DNA from: Phycisphaerales bacterium | Lineage (GTDB): Bacteria > Planctomycetota > Phycisphaerae > Phycisphaerales > UBA1924 | Assembly (NCBI GenBank): GCA_019744815.1 | Contig: JAIEUA010000001.1 | Coordinates: forward strand, 248,001 to 312,000 | DNA length: 64,000 bases | Direction of reading: 5' to 3' | Part shown: positions 41,928-51,037 of the stretch, one piece after another | How the letters are laid out: every line of letters begins with the position of its first letter | Position numbering within the stretch: position 1 is the first letter of the stretch | The notes under the pieces: generated by a model | Database searches by the model: none | Seen by the model: only the letters and a program-made list of their open reading frames with translations | What the model was told of the DNA's origin: nothing | Position numbers and translations under genes: made by a program

Positions 41928-44591
41928 ATGCTCCCTTCCATTCGGACGGTTGCTGTTTGTGCCGCTGCTGGGTTGTGCTCGCTCCCTGGGCACGCACAAG
42001 ATTGCGGGCCGGCGTGGTTGGCTGGCTTGAGGGTTCCGGGCGTTGATGCCACGGTGCGCGCCGCGACTGTGTGGGATCCTGACGGTTCCGGTCCGCGTAC
42101 TCCGGTATTGGTCGTGGCGGGCGATTTCACGGCCGCGGGCGGTGTTCCGGCATCCCGGATCGCGGCATGGGATCCGAAGAAGGGTGTGTTCGAGGTGCTG
42201 GGCGCTGGCATGGACAACTCAGTCCTGGCGCTGGCGGCGTTGCCCGACGGACGGCTGATTGCGACGGGTGATTTCCGGCGGGCCGGTGGAGTCGCCGCGG
42301 ATCGCATCGCGCAATGGAACGGCACGGAGTGGCGCCCCTTGGGCTCGGGTCTCGATGGTCCGGGAAACGCGCTTGTGGTCGATGCAGACGGTCGCGTCAT
42401 CGTCGGCGGTGATTTCGCATTGGCCGGCGGCGTTCCCGCCTCGCGAATCGCCCGATGGGATGGCACAGGCTGGTCGGCGCTCGGCGCTGGTGTCAGCGGT
42501 GGCATCAATCGGCCCAGCGTGCGTGCGCTCACCGTTCTTCCCAGTGGCGAACTGGTCGCCGCGGGCTCGTTCGGCAAGGCGGGCGTCACGACCGCGCAGA
42601 ACATCGCGATGTGGAACGGCACCCAATGGAGCCCGCTTGGCACCGGGGTGAACTTCACCGTGTACGCTCTCGCCGCAGCAACCGACGGCTCGGTTTTTGT
42701 CGGCGGAGACTTCTCCTCCGCGGGAGGCGTGCCGGCGTCCGGGATCGCTCGCTGGAAGTCGGGAACGTGGTCGAAGCTCTCGAACGGCGTTTCCGGCGTG
42801 GTCCTATCGCTCGCGATTGCACCCGGCGGCGACCTTCTGGCTGGCGGCGATTTCGGTTCCGCGAGCGGTCAGACAGCAGACAGTATTGCCCGCTGGAACG
42901 GCGTTTCGTGGGTTGCTGTCGCCAACGGGTTGGTCTCCGATCAGTCGTTTTTCATCCGGTCGGTGAATGCCATCACGGTGCTGCCATCGGGAGAGACGAT
43001 CATCGGCGGACGTGTTGTCAACGCAGACGGCTCGGCCGCGCGAGTGATGAAGCTTTCCGGAGGCGTTTGGAAGCCGCTCTCAACTGGCTTCTTCGGAACA
43101 ATTCGGAGTTTTCTGGAGCTCCCCAACGGCGACATCGTCATCGGCGGCGACTTCAAGAGCGTGAACAGCAAGCCGGTCCGCAGCATCGCCATTTGGAACG
43201 GCGCTCAATGGCAGCCACTGGGAAGCGGGATCGAGGGCATCGTGCTCTCCTTGGCACGGATGCTCAACGGCGACATCGTTGCGGGCGGCATCTTCAACTC
43301 CGCGGGCGGCCAACCGATCCAGAGCATCGCAAAGTGGAACGGCACGCAGTGGTCGCCCTTGGGCTCGGGCACATCGGTCGGGGGCGTGAACGTGCTGCAG
43401 ACGATGCCCAATGGCGATCTCGTCGCGGGAGGCACTTTCTATTCCCTCGGCGGCGTCAGTGCGAACCTCATCGCCTCGTGGGACGGTGCTGCTTGGCATC
43501 CGCTCGGATCGGGCGTTCAAGGATTCAGTGTTCGCGCCATGACTACGACATCAGACGGACGCCTTGTCATCGGCGGCGAGTTCACCCAAGCCGGTGGTGT
43601 CAACGCAAAGGGTGCCGCGATCTGGAATGGCTCGGCATGGTCTGCTTTGCCGGGCGGTCTGTTCGGCGAGGTGAGCGCGCTCGCGAGGTTGTCGAACGGC
43701 GATATCGTCGCCGGCGGGTCCCTCTTCGTATTGTCTGAGACTTTGGTTTGCCAGAATCTCGCGAGGTGGAATGGGGCGGCATGGTCCAAGCTCGGAGCCT
43801 CTCCGAATGACGACGTTCTTTCGTTGAGTGTTTTCGGCGACAAGCTCGTCATCGCAGGACGCTTCACCGCACTCGATGGGTTGCCGGCCAGTGGTGTCGC
43901 ACGCTGGGACGGCGCGGCATGGCAATCGCTCGGTGCCGGCGTTCCGCCGCTGACTCCATTCGAGGTGTTGCTGGCGTCCGACGGTCGCGTGCTGCTCGGC
44001 GGCGATTTCCGTCAGGTGGACTCCGTCATCGCTGCGGGCCTGGCCGTGTACGCGCCGAACGGCGCCGTCAAGGTGGCGGCTTCCCCGGCTGACCAGGTCG
44101 CTCGCTCGGGCCAAACGGTCGTGCTGCGAGCATCGCCGCGCGTGGGCTATGAGGGCGTGTCGGTCCAGTGGCAACGCAACGGCGTTCCGATCTCCAACGG
44201 CCCGGGCGGCGCGAGCGTCGGTGGCGGCGTGGTCCGCAACGCGTCGGCGGTTCTCGATTCGCCGACGACCGACACGTTCGCAACCCTCACGATCGCCAAC
44301 GCGCAAGCGTCCGACGCGGGGGTGTTCGTCGCAACCTTCTCCAACGCGTGCGGCGCGGCATCGAGCCAACCGGCGACGCTGGTGTTCAGCGGCTGTGTCG
44401 CCGACCTGCAGGGCGATGGGGTTGTTGACGACAACGACTTCCAGATCTTTGTCATCGCGTACGACATCCTCGACTGCGCTGATGCGGCCATGCCTTCGAC
44501 GTGCCCGAGCGATCTCAACAAAGACGGCGTGGTCGATGATGCGGATTTTCAGATCTTCGCTGTCGCGTACGACCGCCTGACCTGCCCGTGA
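41928..44591 (+). CDS. Secreted beta-propeller-type protein with Ig-like domain and EF-hand tag
   Basis: The 887-residue protein has a signal peptide (about 1-23) and then fourteen repeats of about 45 residues. They follow the pattern GGDF-x-x-AGG-x-x-A-x-x-I-A-x-WNG-x-x-W-x-x-LG-x-G, as in GGDFALAGGVPASRIARWDG. Such repeats probably build one or two beta-propellers. An Ig-like domain follows (about 705-815; SPADQVARSGQTVVLRAS). The C terminus is a paired EF-hand tag (DLQGDGVVDDNDFQIF and DLNKDGVVDDADFQIF) ending LTCP. It is the first and largest of five adjacent genes with this tag. Confidence 0.8.
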   Translation: MLPSIRTVAVCAAAGLCSLPGHAQDCGPAWLAGLRVPGVDATVRAATVWDPDGSGPRTPVLVVAGDFTAAGGVPASRIAAWDPKKGVFEVLGAGMDNSVLALAALPDGRLIATGDFRRAGGVAADRIAQWNGTEWRPLGSGLDGPGNALVVDADGRVIVGGDFALAGGVPASRIARWDGTGWSALGAGVSGGINRPSVRALTVLPSGELVAAGSFGKAGVTTAQNIAMWNGTQWSPLGTGVNFTVYALAAATDGSVFVGGDFSSAGGVPASGIARWKSGTWSKLSNGVSGVVLSLAIAPGGDLLAGGDFGSASGQTADSIARWNGVSWVAVANGLVSDQSFFIRSVNAITVLPSGETIIGGRVVNADGSAARVMKLSGGVWKPLSTGFFGTIRSFLELPNGDIVIGGDFKSVNSKPVRSIAIWNGAQWQPLGSGIEGIVLSLARMLNGDIVAGGIFNSAGGQPIQSIAKWNGTQWSPLGSGTSVGGVNVLQTMPNGDLVAGGTFYSLGGVSANLIASWDGAAWHPLGSGVQGFSVRAMTTTSDGRLVIGGEFTQAGGVNAKGAAIWNGSAWSALPGGLFGEVSALARLSNGDIVAGGSLFVLSETLVCQNLARWNGAAWSKLGASPNDDVLSLSVFGDKLVIAGRFTALDGLPASGVARWDGAAWQSLGAGVPPLTPFEVLLASDGRVLLGGDFRQVDSVIAAGLAVYAPNGAVKVAASPADQVARSGQTVVLRASPRVGYEGVSVQWQRNGVPISNGPGGASVGGGVVRNASAVLDSPTTDTFATLTIANAQASDAGVFVATFSNACGAASSQPATLVFSGCVADLQGDGVVDDNDFQIFVIAYDILDCADAAMPSTCPSDLNKDGVVDDADFQIFAVAYDRLTCP

Positions 44592-44819
44592 TTCGCGGGA
44601 GACGCGAGCCACGAGAAACGACCCTGTTCCTATAACGCCAGACCGCCGTTGGTCAGGACGGAAGCGGGATCCCGCACCCAAGAAATACGATCCCATCCAG
44701 CCGTTCACGCTGATCGGGTGCAAATGCCACCCCGACCAGCTGTGGGCGAAGTGTTTGACAGGACCGGTACAGTCACACTCTGTCGATTGATTCCGCATCC
44801 GACATGAGGAGAGCGTGTC

Positions 44820-45656
44820 TTGCACAACCCGATTTCGTTCATCGCCGCCCTGTGCGTCGCCGCGCCGCTCGCGAGCGCTGGCACGGTTGTCTTCTCCAAC
44901 AACTTTGACTCAACCGTTCCACCGCAGGTCTCGCCCGGCGTTGCGTTGATCACCCCCGTGCAGTTCTTCGCCGGGCTCGGGCCCAGCGGCTACCAGTTCG
45001 GCGGCTCGTTCCTGCGCAGCCCGACGGGCAACACGGTCACGATCACGCTCAACAACCTCCCCACGCACACCACGCTCAGCGTGGACTTTCTGTTCGCCGC
45101 CATCGACTCCCTCGATGGCACCGGCACGTTCCCCGAGGGCGACTTCCTCAACGTGAAAGTCGACGGCGTCTCGATCTTCCGCGAGTCCTTCGCGAACGCC
45201 ACCGCCAGTCAGGATCAGACCTACGTCGCGCCCGCCGGCGGCGTGCTGGCGCGGCGTCTGGACCTGGGCTTCTCCGGCCCGGGCAGCTACTACACCGACA
45301 GCGCGTACAACATGGCGATCGACCCTCGCTTCCAGAACATCGCGCACACCGCGTCCACCGCGACGATTGCCTTCATCATGGAAGGGCCGGGCATCCAGGA
45401 CCTGAACGACGAATCCTGGGCGATGGACAACCTGCGGATCTCGGTCAACGCCGCCGCGTGCGTCGGCGATCTCAACAACGACAATCAGGTCGACGACGCC
45501 GACTTCCAGATCTTCGTCGTCGCCTACGACATCCTCGACTGCGCCGACGCGTCGATGCCCGCGGGCTGCCCCGCCGACCTCAACGCCGACGGCTTTGTCG
45601 ATGATCTGGATTTTCAGGCGTTCGCGGTGGCGTACGACCAATTGATCTGCCCTTGA
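44820..45656 (+). CDS. Secreted beta-sandwich protein with EF-hand tag
   Basis: The 278-residue product starts at a TTG, supported by GAGGAG eight bases upstream and by the signal peptide (MHNPISFIAALCVAAPLASA) that begins there. The mature N-terminal domain (about 21-215) looks like a lectin-type or anchor beta-sandwich of unknown ligand: NNFDSTVPPQVSPGV, TTLSVDFLFAAIDSLDGTG, WAMDNLRISV. The C-terminal tag has DLNNDNQVDDADFQIF and DLNADGFVDDLDFQAF with a Cys-containing linker and ends LICP. A perfect TTGACA lies at 44755-44760, but I see no convincing -10. The 228 bp before the gene hold nothing else. Confidence 0.8.
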   Translation: MHNPISFIAALCVAAPLASAGTVVFSNNFDSTVPPQVSPGVALITPVQFFAGLGPSGYQFGGSFLRSPTGNTVTITLNNLPTHTTLSVDFLFAAIDSLDGTGTFPEGDFLNVKVDGVSIFRESFANATASQDQTYVAPAGGVLARRLDLGFSGPGSYYTDSAYNMAIDPRFQNIAHTASTATIAFIMEGPGIQDLNDESWAMDNLRISVNAAACVGDLNNDNQVDDADFQIFVVAYDILDCADASMPAGCPADLNADGFVDDLDFQAFAVAYDQLICP

Positions 45657-45753
45657 CGCACCCCGGTTCGGTCCCTGGCGGGACCTCGGGAGGGCTTCAC
45701 TCGGGCCTCGCCCCACGATCGCGCCGGTTCGCGACGAACCGCGGCCTGACCGC

Positions 45754-45782
45754 TTGGGAGTTTGGCGCTCCTCTGGTAGGCT
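45754..45782 (+). promoter_or_regulatory. Promoter of the gene at 45820
   Basis: TTGGGA (45754-45759) and TAGGCT (45777-45782) are separated by 17 bp, 37 bp before the ATG. The same type is used in the YQG array. Confidence 0.6.
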
Positions 45783-45819
45783 GAACCGGCCTCAGCAACC
45801 GGACCCGGAGGAGAACACC

Positions 45820-46767
45820 ATGCGGCCGATCTGTTCGCTCGCCATGCTGGGGGCGCTGACCGTTGCGTCACCCGCCCTCGCCGACTCCAACAACCTCGCC
45901 CAGGTCTTCATCAGCCCGAGCTTCAGCGGCGGCTCGGGGCCGTTCTCCAAGACCGTCAACCAGGTCGGCGTCCTCGACATCTTCGGGGCCGCCACCGGCG
46001 GGTTCAACTCGAGCGGGCACGCCGCGCTGCATGTGGACTACGGCACCATCCGCGCCAACGGCCAGGCGCTCGGGTCGCTGAACGCGAACGTGAAAGGTTC
46101 CTTCCACGACGACATCATGATCACCGCACCGGGTGTCCCCACCGGCACTAACGGCACGCTCACTTTTCAGGTGATCTCCAGCGGCACGGTCGCCGCGGCG
46201 AGCGGATCATCGGCGTCCACTTGGACGGTTCGCGGCGACGTCGGCGGCGGCGCCACCGATCTGCAACGCACCGGCACGCAGTACAGCCCCGATCTCGCCG
46301 CCGGCGCGTACGTGGGCGATCCCGTGGGCACGTACTTGGCCACCGTCTCCTTCCAGTTTGGAATGACCATGCCGCTGAGCGTCGAACTCCAGTGCTCGGC
46401 GGGAGCCGCCAACAGCCCGGGCCCGGTGGCCGGCGAAGCGCACTACGGCACGCCGTTCGTCGCCCGCTGGGGCGGCATCACGCAGGTCCTGATCGGGTCT
46501 TCACCCGTCCCCGGTTTCTCGGTCAGCAGTTCCAGCGGCACCAACTGGGCCAACCCCGCGTCGGCGTACTGCGCCGGAGATCTCAACAGCGACGGCTTCG
46601 TGGACGACAGCGACTTCGTCGCCTTCGCCGCGGCGTACAACACCCTCGACTGCTCCGACCCCGCGATGCCCGCCGGTTGCCCCGCCGATCTCAACGCCGA
46701 CGGCGTCGTCGACGATCTCGACTTCGTCGTCTTTGCCGCGGCATACAACGAGCTGATCTGCCCGTGA
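45820..46767 (+). CDS. Secreted protein with EF-hand tag, head domain unknown
   Basis: The 315-residue protein has a signal peptide (about 1-24; MRPICSLAMLGALTVASPAL) and a beta-rich domain of about 230 residues that I cannot assign (GPFSKTVNQVGVLDIFGAAT, DDIMITAPGVPTGTNGTLTF, YLATVSFQFGMTMPLSVELQ). The paired EF-hand tag is DLNSDGFVDDSDFVAFAAAY and DLNADGVVDDLDFVVFAAAY, ending LICP. GGAGGAG precedes the ATG at 45820. The head resembles structural or matrix proteins more than enzymes, since I see no catalytic pattern. Confidence 0.8.
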   Translation: MRPICSLAMLGALTVASPALADSNNLAQVFISPSFSGGSGPFSKTVNQVGVLDIFGAATGGFNSSGHAALHVDYGTIRANGQALGSLNANVKGSFHDDIMITAPGVPTGTNGTLTFQVISSGTVAAASGSSASTWTVRGDVGGGATDLQRTGTQYSPDLAAGAYVGDPVGTYLATVSFQFGMTMPLSVELQCSAGAANSPGPVAGEAHYGTPFVARWGGITQVLIGSSPVPGFSVSSSSGTNWANPASAYCAGDLNSDGFVDDSDFVAFAAAYNTLDCSDPAMPAGCPADLNADGVVDDLDFVVFAAAYNELICP

Positions 46768-46806
46768 CGATTCTGTCGTTCTGCGCCCACGACCCGGAGA
46801 CCTTTG

Positions 46807-47673
46807 ATGACATTCGCTCGCTGCTTGAACCAAATCGCCAGCACCGCCGCGGGCCTGCTCGCGCTCGCCCCCCTCGCCCACGCCGGCAAGATCATCGTCC
46901 ACCACGACGAGTGGCCCCTGAGCACCACAGGCTTTCAGCAAGCCCCGACCATGACGCAGTACGCCCGCAACGTCGCCGCGTTCTTCACCGGCGGAGGGCC
47001 CGGGCGATTCCTCGTGCTCACGAACAACTTCGGGCTCGACAACGCCTCGGTGAGCGCCGCCATGACCGGCGCCGGCCATCAATGGATCGTGAACTCCGCC
47101 GCACCGTTTACCCTCGCGAACTTTCTGACCTACGACGCGGTCTTCCTCGCCGGCACCCCCGTCAACACCCAGGTCCTGATCGACTACGTCAACGCCGGCG
47201 GCAACGTGTACATCGCCGGCGGCACCGGCTTGATCAACGAGCCCGCCGTCTTCAACCCGTTCCTCAACACCTTCGGGCTGAGCTACGGCCCGAACTACAA
47301 CGGCATCGGCGGCGAGTTCAGCATCGGCGTGCCTCATCCGCTCTTCGTCGGCGTTCAGTCGATGTACCACAACAACGGCAACACCGTCACCGACCTCGTC
47401 CCCGGCGACTCGCGCCAGTCCATCATCCTCACCAAGAACGGCGCAGGGCTCATCGGCGTGTACGTCAGCAACTCCTGCGTCGGCGACATCAACACCGACG
47501 GCGTCGTCGACGACACCGACTTCACGATCTTCGCCGCGGCGTACAACATCCTCGACTGCGCCGACCCAGCGATGCCAAGTGGCTGCCCCGCCGATCTCAA
47601 CGCGGACGGCGTGGTGGACGATCTGGATTTCGTGGCCTTCGCCGCGGCGTACAACGACCTGGTTTGTCCGTGA
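46807..47673 (+). CDS. Secreted flavodoxin/GATase-like protein with EF-hand tag
   Basis: The 288-residue protein has a signal peptide (about 1-26) and an alpha/beta domain with alternating strands and helices: KIIVHHDEWPLS, ARNVAAFFTGGGPGRFLVLT, FLTYDAVFLAGTPV, LIDYVNAGGNVYIAGGTG. The layout resembles class I glutamine-amidotransferase-like folds without the catalytic cysteine motif, so it is probably a binding domain. The C-terminal tag (DINTDGVVDDTDFTIFAAAY, DLNADGVVDDLDFVAFAAAY, LVCP) matches its neighbours. GGAGA precedes the ATG at 46807. It follows the previous gene by 39 bp and may share its transcript. Confidence 0.78.
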   Translation: MTFARCLNQIASTAAGLLALAPLAHAGKIIVHHDEWPLSTTGFQQAPTMTQYARNVAAFFTGGGPGRFLVLTNNFGLDNASVSAAMTGAGHQWIVNSAAPFTLANFLTYDAVFLAGTPVNTQVLIDYVNAGGNVYIAGGTGLINEPAVFNPFLNTFGLSYGPNYNGIGGEFSIGVPHPLFVGVQSMYHNNGNTVTDLVPGDSRQSIILTKNGAGLIGVYVSNSCVGDINTDGVVDDTDFTIFAAAYNILDCADPAMPSGCPADLNADGVVDDLDFVAFAAAYNDLVCP

Positions 47674-47849
47674 ATGGGCACACGCTTTCGGGCGTGGACC
47701 TTCGGGCGCTTCCCTCGGCGAAGTTGTTTCTTCACCAATAGTTCGGATTCTGGCGGGGCCGGGTGAGACCATTCTGGGCCGACCGTGGTCGTTCCGCGAA
47801 CTCGTGACGCGATTGGCCGCGCAAATGGATCGTGTTGAGTCGCGACCCT

Positions 47850-47877
47850 TTGGAAAAGCCCGGCCGCGCGTTACATT
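47850..47877 (+). promoter_or_regulatory. Promoter of the gene at 47972
   Basis: TTGGAA (47850-47855) and TACATT (47872-47877) are separated by 16 bp. The leader to the ATG at 47972 is about 90 nt, longer than for the other genes here. The rest of the 47674-47971 gap holds nothing I can identify. Confidence 0.5.
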
Positions 47878-47971
47878 GATCTACTCATGGTGCGGGCATG
47901 TTGTGGCGCTCCGCGGGCGCCCCAATTCGCTCGGCTCATCGCCGCATCTGGAATCTCTCGGATCATCACGC

Positions 47972-48730
47972 ATGAAGACCCTTCTCCTGTTCGCCGTGTG
48001 CCTAGGAAGCTCCACCTGCCTCGCCCAGAATCTGATCGTCAACGGGAGCTTCGAAGCTCCGATCGCCGGACCAACCTTCACCAACCGCTCCGGCAACTTC
48101 GGCCCCGGAAACGGCTGGTCCATCGGGGGAAACATCGATCACATCGGTGGATTCTGGGTCGCGGCCGACGGACAACAGTCCGTGGACCTGAACGGCGCCA
48201 GCTCCGGGAGTGTTGCTCAGACCCTCACGACCACGCCCGGACGCTTGTACAAGCTGCGTTACGCGGCCTCAGAGAACTTCTTCGGGCTCGCAGATAAGAC
48301 GATGACCGTCACCTGGAACGGCACGCTCATCGACGATGTTGTCATCACCCACGACGCCGCACGCACGACAACGAACGTCAAATGGGCGTACCGCACCGTC
48401 TTTGTGATCGCGACGACCAACGCCTCCACGCTCGCCTTCAACAGCACCACCGGTTTCCAGAACGGCTCGCAGGGATTCGCGGCCTTCTACGGCCCCGCGA
48501 TCGATGACGTCTCGGTGGAACTCTCGAACACCTGCCCCGGCGATCTCAACAACGACCAGTTTGTGGACGATGCCGACTTCACCATCTTCGCCGCCGCGTA
48601 CAACATCCTCGACTGCGCCGACCCGGCTATGCCCGCAAGCTGCCCCGCCGATCTGAACCGCAATGGCTTCGTCGACGATGCCGACTTTACCATCTTCGCC
48701 GCGGCGTACAACGAGTTGCTTTGCCCGTGA
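47972..48730 (+). CDS. Secreted DUF642/choice-of-anchor-type protein with EF-hand tag
   Basis: The 252-residue protein has a signal peptide (MKTLLLFAVCLGSSTCLAQ) followed directly by NLIVNGSFEAP, the hallmark start of DUF642/choice-of-anchor beta-sandwich domains. SVDLNGASSGSVAQTLTTTP and GRLYKLRYAASENFF continue the family pattern. Such domains bind polysaccharide or the cell wall in other systems. The C-terminal paired EF-hand tag is DLNNDQFVDDADFTIFAAAY and DLNRNGFVDDADFTIFAAAY, ending LLCP. It is the last of the five tagged genes in a row. Confidence 0.82.
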   Translation: MKTLLLFAVCLGSSTCLAQNLIVNGSFEAPIAGPTFTNRSGNFGPGNGWSIGGNIDHIGGFWVAADGQQSVDLNGASSGSVAQTLTTTPGRLYKLRYAASENFFGLADKTMTVTWNGTLIDDVVITHDAARTTTNVKWAYRTVFVIATTNASTLAFNSTTGFQNGSQGFAAFYGPAIDDVSVELSNTCPGDLNNDQFVDDADFTIFAAAYNILDCADPAMPASCPADLNRNGFVDDADFTIFAAAYNELLCP

Positions 48731-48748
48731 CCGCCGGGATCGGGGCCC

Positions 48749-50185
48749 TTACCGCTCCGCCGCCGCTCGAACGGCCTCGAGAAGGGCTTTCAAGTCCTCA
48801 ATCGTCGTCCTCGGGTTGAGCAGCGTCGTTCGCAGGAACAACCCGTTGCGCAGCCGCGTCTTCACGAAGTAGAACCGGCCTGATCGCAGCACCGACTCGC
48901 GCAGCCGCGATTGCAGCTCGTCGAGGGCCGCGTCTTCGGTCACTCCCGCTGGCCGATACCGGAAGCACACGATGTTCACCGGCGGATCGATCGCCAGTTC
49001 GAAGTCGCCGCGGGCTCGGATCTCGGCGGCGAAAAGCTGGGCCAGGCCGATCGTGTCATCCACATGATCGGCAAACGCCCGGGTGCCATAGGCCTGCAGC
49101 GCGACGTACAGCGGCACAGCCATGTTCCGGCGCGTGCACTCGATGGTCTTGTGCGCCGGGTTAAACCACTCTTCTTTGGGCGACTTGTCGAGCAGGTACG
49201 ACGACCGCTGCGCGTATGTCTCGCACGCCGCGTCGCCCCGCTTGAAGAGCACGCCGGTCACCAGCGACGGCATCATCAGCATCTTGTGGGCATCCCACGT
49301 CACCGAATCGGCCCGCTCGATGCCGCGAACGAGATGCCGATGCCGCTCCGAAAGCACCACGCTCGCGCCGTGAGCGCCATCCGCATGAAGCCACAGCCCC
49401 TTCTTCTGGCACACATCCGCGATCTCCTCGATCGGGTCGAACGACCCGGTCGGCGTGTTGCACGCGCTCGCGGCCACCGCGAACACCCGAATCCCCTCTC
49501 GGCTCAGTCGATCAAGCTCGCCCTCGAGAGCATGCACGTCCATGCGATACGCACCATCGCTCGCAACCGGCACAAACTCGCAGCCCATCACCTGGGCCGC
49601 ACGCCCGATGCAGTAGTGCGCCTGATCCGACGCGAGCACCGCGAGTCGTTGATGTTGGCCAGTCTCGCCCGCGCGACTCCCCACCACCGCCTCCCGAGCC
49701 GCCACCAACGCTGTCAAGTTGCCGATCGATCCGCCGTCGCACAAGACGCCCCCGCTGCCGGCACCGAAGCCGAGCGCGGAGCACATCCATTGCACCACCG
49801 CCTCCTCGACCGGCACGCCCGCCGGGCTCATCTCGAAGATCGTCATGCTGTTGTTCAGCAGCGACACCGCCGCGTCGGCCAGCGCCGCCAGTGGCATGCC
49901 CGGCGGCACCTGATGCCCGACGTACCGCGGATGGTGGAGGTGATTCGAGGCCGCCACCCAACGCGCGAGCGTCTCCAGCCCGGCTTCCACGCCGCCACCG
50001 TCGTGCGGCGGGGGTGCCCAATCTTCGAAAGCCGCCGCGGGATCGCGCCACGGCAGGACCGGACCCGTCGCCACATCGCGGAGATGGTCCGCCAGGGCGT
50101 CGATCACCCGATGCCCCATGGCCCGGAACCCTTCGCTGTCGAACGCTTCTCGCATCGCGGCCTTTCTCTTACCCCTGTCTGTCAT
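48749..50185 (-). CDS. PLP-dependent group II decarboxylase
   Basis: The 478-residue protein belongs to the aromatic-amino-acid/glutamate decarboxylase family. The PLP lysine is Lys301 in SVTWDAHKMLMMPSL. Other signatures are HPRYVGHQVPPGMPLAALAD, GVLCDGGSIGNLTALVAARE (cofactor phosphate binding), HYCIGRAAQVMG and LWLHADGAHGASVVLSERHR, whose Asp and Ala contact the cofactor ring. The substrate cannot be read from the sequence. The start at 50185 leaves about 100 bp to the divergent gmk; an ATG at 50155 is also possible. Confidence 0.9.
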   Translation of the reverse strand: MTDRGKRKAAMREAFDSEGFRAMGHRVIDALADHLRDVATGPVLPWRDPAAAFEDWAPPPHDGGGVEAGLETLARWVAASNHLHHPRYVGHQVPPGMPLAALADAAVSLLNNSMTIFEMSPAGVPVEEAVVQWMCSALGFGAGSGGVLCDGGSIGNLTALVAAREAVVGSRAGETGQHQRLAVLASDQAHYCIGRAAQVMGCEFVPVASDGAYRMDVHALEGELDRLSREGIRVFAVAASACNTPTGSFDPIEEIADVCQKKGLWLHADGAHGASVVLSERHRHLVRGIERADSVTWDAHKMLMMPSLVTGVLFKRGDAACETYAQRSSYLLDKSPKEEWFNPAHKTIECTRRNMAVPLYVALQAYGTRAFADHVDDTIGLAQLFAAEIRARGDFELAIDPPVNIVCFRYRPAGVTEDAALDELQSRLRESVLRSGRFYFVKTRLRNGLFLRTTLLNPRTTIEDLKALLEAVRAAAER

Positions 50186-50283
50186 CCGTGCGGCTTTTCC
50201 GATGCCGCGGGTTGATTCCCTGTCGGTACCGACGCACGCCCCCGGTGTTTTGCATAGCCTTGCGGCTCTGCACGGAACCTTCG

Positions 50284-50934
50284 ATGTCAACCGACCCGAA
50301 TCATCCCGCCTCCCCCCACGTGCATCCGTCGCACCGGTTGCCCACCGACACCGACGACGGCATGGTCGTCATCATCTCCGGCCCCTCCGGCGTCGGCAAG
50401 ACCACCATCACCCGCGGCATCGAGCGCTCCATCCCCGACGCCGTCTTCTCCGTCTCCTGGACCACCCGCAAGTCCACCGGCATCGACGTCGAGGGCGTCG
50501 ACTACCACTTCTGCGAGGACGACGAGTTTGAGTCGATGAAAGCCCAGGGCGGGTTCCTCGAGACCGCCGGTGTCTACGGCAAGAAGTACGGCACACCGAA
50601 GGCCTGGGTGCTCGAACAACTCAAGCGCGGCCGCCTTGTCATACTCGAGATCGACGTCGTCGGCGCGATCACGGTGAAGAAGCAGATCCCCGACGCCTAC
50701 GCGATTTTCGTGCTGCCTCCCAGCGAGGATGTGCTGCTCGGCCGTTTGCGCAGCCGCAAGAGAGAGGACGAGGCCGCGATCCAGAAGCGCTTCGCCCACG
50801 CCAAAGCCGAGATCGAAGAGGCCCACCGCTGCGGCGTGTACAACCTCTTCCTCGTCAACGAGAACCTCGACGAGTCGCTGGGCAAGGCGATCAAGGCGAT
50901 CGGTGCCGAACGCGAGCGCCGCAAACACCAGTAG
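50284..50934 (+). CDS. gmk: Guanylate kinase
   Basis: The 216-residue protein phosphorylates GMP to GDP. The P-loop GPSGVGKTT is at 33-41, followed by the GMP-binding segment SVSWTTRKSTGIDVEGVDYH, the FLETAGVYGKKYGTPKAWV stretch and the LEIDVVGAITVKKQ strand. Compared with typical Gmk there is an N-terminal extension of about 26 residues rich in His and Pro. Met27 at 50362 would be the start if the extension is not translated. It is divergent from the decarboxylase gene and converges on the SnoaL-like gene across a palindromic element. Confidence 0.95.
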   Translation: MSTDPNHPASPHVHPSHRLPTDTDDGMVVIISGPSGVGKTTITRGIERSIPDAVFSVSWTTRKSTGIDVEGVDYHFCEDDEFESMKAQGGFLETAGVYGKKYGTPKAWVLEQLKRGRLVILEIDVVGAITVKKQIPDAYAIFVLPPSEDVLLGRLRSRKREDEAAIQKRFAHAKAEIEEAHRCGVYNLFLVNENLDESLGKAIKAIGAERERRKHQ

Positions 50935-51026
50935 GACCGGCTTCCAGCCGGTCCGCCACATTCGCGGAACCGGCGTCAAATCGGTTCGTCAGATGGCAGT
51001 CGGGAAGACCGGCCGGAGGCCGGTCC
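50934..51026. repeat. Palindromic repeat between gmk and the SnoaL-like gene
   Basis: GGACCGGCTTCCAGCCGGTC (50934-50953) and its near-inverse at 51007-51026 differ at two positions. Each arm is itself a hairpin, and a third small palindrome (GAACCG...CGGTTC) lies between them. The left arm overlaps the stop codon of gmk. A bidirectional terminator role fits the convergent genes. Confidence 0.75.
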
Positions 51027-51037
51027 CACTGTTTCCT

